Positions 61,021 to 64,000 of a stretch of 64,000 nucleotides of DNA are shown piece after piece. The stretch comes from Yersinia massiliensis (GTDB lineage Bacteria; Pseudomonadota; Gammaproteobacteria; Enterobacterales; Enterobacteriaceae), in assembly GCF_003048255.1 (NCBI RefSeq), contig NZ_CP028487.1, positions 1,178,001 through 1,242,000 of the forward strand. Direction: 5' to 3'. The position numbers and the translations under genes were made by a program. Under the pieces are notes generated by a model. The model was not told the DNA's origin. It was given only the letters and a program-made list of their open reading frames with translations, and did no database searches. The stretch's first letter is position 1, and the number at the start of each line of letters is the position of its first letter.

Positions 61021-64000
61021 ATGAATAACATCGGTTTGCAGCGGTTAATCTCATTCATGAAAGGGCACCGGACAGCGACATTCGTCAGTGGTGTGTTATT
61101 AAGTACCACATTACTTTTAACGGGTTGCGATGACAGTAAAAGTAAAGATGAAACAGTCACTGCACCTGCGCCAGTTACAACGCAGGCTACAGCTTCTACT
61201 CCCGATACTCCGGTGAGCAAAGCAAAAGATGCGGCGACATTGGCAGAATTAGCCAAACGCCATGCCGATCAGCCGCTCACCTTGCTGGATGCTTCTGAAC
61301 TGCAACTCGATGGGGCCAGTGCCATGGTGCTGACCTTCTCACAACCGCTGGACCCAAATCAGGACTTCGCTTCACAAGTGCATCTGGTGGATACCGTCAG
61401 CGGCAAAATTGACGGTGGCTGGGAGCTATCAGACAACTTGATGGAGCTGCGTTTACGTCACCTCAAACCTGAGCGCAAATTGCTGTTAACTGTTGATAGC
61501 ACGCTAAAAGGAGTAGGGGGTGCTCAGCTTGGTGCGCAACAACAGCAGCAAATCACCACCCGTGATATCAAACCGAGTGTCGGCTTTGCCAGCCGCGGTT
61601 CTTTGCTGCCCGCTAAACTGGCACAAGGCCTGCCGGTGATGGCACTGAATGTCGATAATGTTGATGTGAACTTCTTCCGCATTAAGCAAGATAGCTTGGC
61701 TAACTTCCTCGCCACTTGGCAGTATCGCAGTGCACTCTCTAACTGGGAGTCAGACGATCTGTTGAAAATGGCTGATTTGGTCTATACCGGCCGTTTTGAC
61801 CTCAATCCTGCCGTCAATACCCGTGAAAAACTGCTGCTACCACTGGCGGATATTAAGCCGCTGCAAGAATCTGGCGTTTATCTGGCAGTGATGCAACAAG
61901 CCGGGCATTACAGTTACACCAATGCGGCCACCTTATTTACACTCAGTGATATAGGCGTTTCGCTACACAGCTACCACAACCGGATGGATGTCTTCACGCA
62001 AGCGCTGGCAGGTGGATCCGCCATGAAAGGCGTGTCATTGCAACTATTAGATGACAAAGGCCAAGTGCTGGTACAGGCCGAAACGGACGGGCAAGGCCAT
62101 GCGCAACTGGAGAAAAATACCAAAGCGAAGCTGTTATTGGCGTCGCAGAACGGGCAAACCAGCCTGATTGACCTCAATGCACCCGCGCTGGATCTGGCTG
62201 AATTTGATATCGCGGGGCCGGAAGGTTTCCAGAAGCAGTTCTTTGCCTTCGGTCCCCGTGATTTGTATCGTCCCGGTGAAACCTTAATCGTCAATGGCTT
62301 ACTGCGCGATGCAGACGGGAAACCGTTAACCACGCAACCGGTTAAAGTCGATATCCTCAAGCCTGATAGCCAAGTGGTGCGTAGTTTTGTCTGGCAGCCG
62401 CAAGAGGGGCTATATCAGTATCAATACGCCATTCCAGAGGCTGGCCCGACGGGTGAGTGGTCGCTGCGTTTTGACTTGGGTGATAACCAGCCGCGTTTGT
62501 ACAAATTCAAAGTGGAAGATTTCCTGCCTGAGCGTATGGCGTTGGACATTAGCGCCAGTAAAGAGCCCATTGCCACCGACAGTGAAGCGAGTTTTGCCAT
62601 CACAGGCCGCTATTTATACGGTGCTCCGGCTTCTGGCAACCGCCTACAAGGCCAACTGTTCTTGCGCCCGCAGCGTGAAGCTGTTGCGTCATTACCCGGT
62701 TTTGAATTTGGTTCGATTATCGAAGAAAACCTGTCACGGACTTTAGATGAGTTCGATACCACGCTCGACAGCGACGGCCAAACGGATGTCGAAGTAGAGA
62801 ACAACTGGCAAAATGCTCAGTCGCCACTAAAAGTGATTTTACAGGCCAGTTTGTTGGAATCAGGCGGCCGACCGGTGACTCGCCGCGCAGAACAAGCCGT
62901 GTGGCCTGCCGAAGCGCTGGCCGGTATTCGCCCACTGTTCAATAAACAGCAGGTGTATGATTACCGCAGTGACAGCTATAAGTCACAAGCGATGGTCGAC
63001 CAAGACACGCAAGCAGGTTTTGAAATCGTTTATGCCAATGCCGACGGTGAAAAGCTCGCGGTTGATGGCTTGAAAGTTAAGTTGGTGCGTGAGCGCCGCG
63101 ATTATTACTGGCAGTGGTCAGAAAGCGATGGCTGGCAGTCACTGTTTGATAAAAAAGATCTCCAACTGGCTGAACAAACGGTCAATATTGCCGCCAATGG
63201 TAGTGCGAAAGTGAGCTTCCCTGTGGAATGGGGCGCATACCGTGTTGAGGTGAGCAATCCAGATAATGAGCTGGTGAGCAGTTCGCGCTTCTGGGCCGGT
63301 TACAGTTGGCAAGATAATACCTCAGGCAGTGGCGCAGTACGGCCGGACCAAGTGAAACTGACGCTGGATAAACCGGCTTATCGCCCCGGCGAAAAAGTGA
63401 AATTGCACATTCAAGCGCCTGCCGCGGGGAATGGCTACCTATTGGTGGAGTCCAGCGATGGCCCACTCTGGTGGCAAGAAGTGACTATTCCTGAAGGGGG
63501 CACCGAGGTTGAAGTGCCGATTAACCACGGTTGGAATCGCCATGATTTATATCTCAGTGCCACGGTGATCCGACCCGGTGACAAAGCTCAGCAATCGACC
63601 CCCAAACGGGCCATTGGTTTGCTGCATCTGCCGTTAGTCGATGAAACCCGTAAGTTAGCGCTGCAATTAGACGCGCCTGCGCGCATTCGGCCAAACCAAA
63701 CCTTAACGGTGAAAGTGAAAGCTGAACGAACGGGGGCGCCGTTGCCTGAAAAAGTGCAAGTGCTGGTGTCTGCTGTTGATAGCGGAATTTTAAATATTAC
63801 CGATTACACCACGCCGGACCCTTACGATGCTTTCTTTGGTCGTAAACGTTACAGTGCTGATCAATACGATGTCTACGGGCAATTGATTGAAGGGCAGGGC
63901 CGTTTAGCCAGCTTGCGGTTTGGTGGTGATGGTGATGACGAAGATGCACTATCTCGTGGCGGTAAAAAGCCGATCACTGAAGTGACCATCGTGGCGCAGC
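61021..64000 (+). CDS. yfhM: Alpha-2-macroglobulin-like lipoprotein YfhM (3' end outside window)
   Basis: The frame is open from ATG 61021 to the end of the window (993 codons) without a stop. It encodes an envelope lipoprotein of the bacterial alpha-2-macroglobulin family, thought to trap proteases that enter the periplasm, usually alongside PBP1C. Signal peptide with lipobox LLTGC; the lipid cysteine is residue 36. The next residue is Asp, a signal for retention in the inner membrane. MG domains follow (FFAFGPRDLYRPGETLIVNG; RPDQVKLTLDKPAYRPGEKVKLHIQ). The thioester region lies beyond the window. AGGGAG is eight bases before the ATG. Confidence 0.95.
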   Translation, partial: MNNIGLQRLISFMKGHRTATFVSGVLLSTTLLLTGCDDSKSKDETVTAPAPVTTQATASTPDTPVSKAKDAATLAELAKRHADQPLTLLDASELQLDGASAMVLTFSQPLDPNQDFASQVHLVDTVSGKIDGGWELSDNLMELRLRHLKPERKLLLTVDSTLKGVGGAQLGAQQQQQITTRDIKPSVGFASRGSLLPAKLAQGLPVMALNVDNVDVNFFRIKQDSLANFLATWQYRSALSNWESDDLLKMADLVYTGRFDLNPAVNTREKLLLPLADIKPLQESGVYLAVMQQAGHYSYTNAATLFTLSDIGVSLHSYHNRMDVFTQALAGGSAMKGVSLQLLDDKGQVLVQAETDGQGHAQLEKNTKAKLLLASQNGQTSLIDLNAPALDLAEFDIAGPEGFQKQFFAFGPRDLYRPGETLIVNGLLRDADGKPLTTQPVKVDILKPDSQVVRSFVWQPQEGLYQYQYAIPEAGPTGEWSLRFDLGDNQPRLYKFKVEDFLPERMALDISASKEPIATDSEASFAITGRYLYGAPASGNRLQGQLFLRPQREAVASLPGFEFGSIIEENLSRTLDEFDTTLDSDGQTDVEVENNWQNAQSPLKVILQASLLESGGRPVTRRAEQAVWPAEALAGIRPLFNKQQVYDYRSDSYKSQAMVDQDTQAGFEIVYANADGEKLAVDGLKVKLVRERRDYYWQWSESDGWQSLFDKKDLQLAEQTVNIAANGSAKVSFPVEWGAYRVEVSNPDNELVSSSRFWAGYSWQDNTSGSGAVRPDQVKLTLDKPAYRPGEKVKLHIQAPAAGNGYLLVESSDGPLWWQEVTIPEGGTEVEVPINHGWNRHDLYLSATVIRPGDKAQQSTPKRAIGLLHLPLVDETRKLALQLDAPARIRPNQTLTVKVKAERTGAPLPEKVQVLVSAVDSGILNITDYTTPDPYDAFFGRKRYSADQYDVYGQLIEGQGRLASLRFGGDGDDEDALSRGGKKPITEVTIVAQ

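Overview
This 64 kb window is chromosomal DNA from an enterobacterium, almost certainly a Yersinia. The protein sequences are close to those of E. coli. The gene order rpoE-rseABC-lepAB-rnc-era-recO-pdxJ-acpS, then mltF/purL-glmY-glrK-qseG-glrR, then suhB-trmJ-isc-pepB-sseB is the enterobacterial core. Yersinia-type additions are two full-length ERIC elements, a glutamine-dependent nadE between glrR and glnB, a yhf-type operon beside glnB/hmp, and a large autotransporter where E. coli carries sseA. The species is not resolved.

Layout. 1-5900: end of grpE, ung, grcA (with tandem FNR boxes), srmB, trmN6, nadB. 6000-8790: envelope-stress operon rpoE-rseABC with a sigma-E autopromoter and a coupled leader ORF. 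8800-9650: an AT-rich orphan membrane protein. 10138-16852: lepA-lepB, then rnc-era-recO and pdxJ-acpS, packed with overlapping or touching genes. 16900-25540: yfhL, yfhH, pgpC, tadA, mltF, purL. 25590-31000: a secreted orphan protein, then the GlmY sRNA locus (three GlrR boxes and a sigma-54 promoter) and the glrK-qseG-glrR two-component operon that controls it. 31105-33080: nadE and glnB. 33205-38606: a six-gene leftward yhf operon of unknown pathway. 38862-46296: hmp/glyA divergent pair, hcaT, csiE, and a ZevAB-type metal transport pair. 46367-56925: suhB, trmJ, the complete isc iron-sulfur operon, pepB and sseB. 57142-60603: autotransporter adhesin-like protein. 61021-end: start of the alpha-2-macroglobulin lipoprotein yfhM.

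Most of the window is conserved housekeeping: translation (lepA, era, rnc, tadA, trmJ, trmN6), envelope control (rpoE/rse, GlmY/GlrKR, mltF, yfhM), Fe-S assembly (iscRSUA-hscBA-fdx-iscX) and nitrogen/NAD/one-carbon/purine metabolism (glnB, nadE, nadB, glyA, purL).

The parts most worth a second look are: the reduced yhf operon (a PLP racemase-like protein, a phosphotriesterase-like hydrolase, a PRD protein, a DUF2620 protein and a membrane protein, without the yhfS and yhfW of E. coli); the 16-unit PAEAK/PVETK tail on QseG; the isc operon, whose internal junctions are widened by an ERIC element, a 19-bp triplication and an AT-rich spacer; and the autotransporter with ANNTTV-type repeats. No CRISPR array, prophage, transposase, rRNA or tRNA gene was seen.
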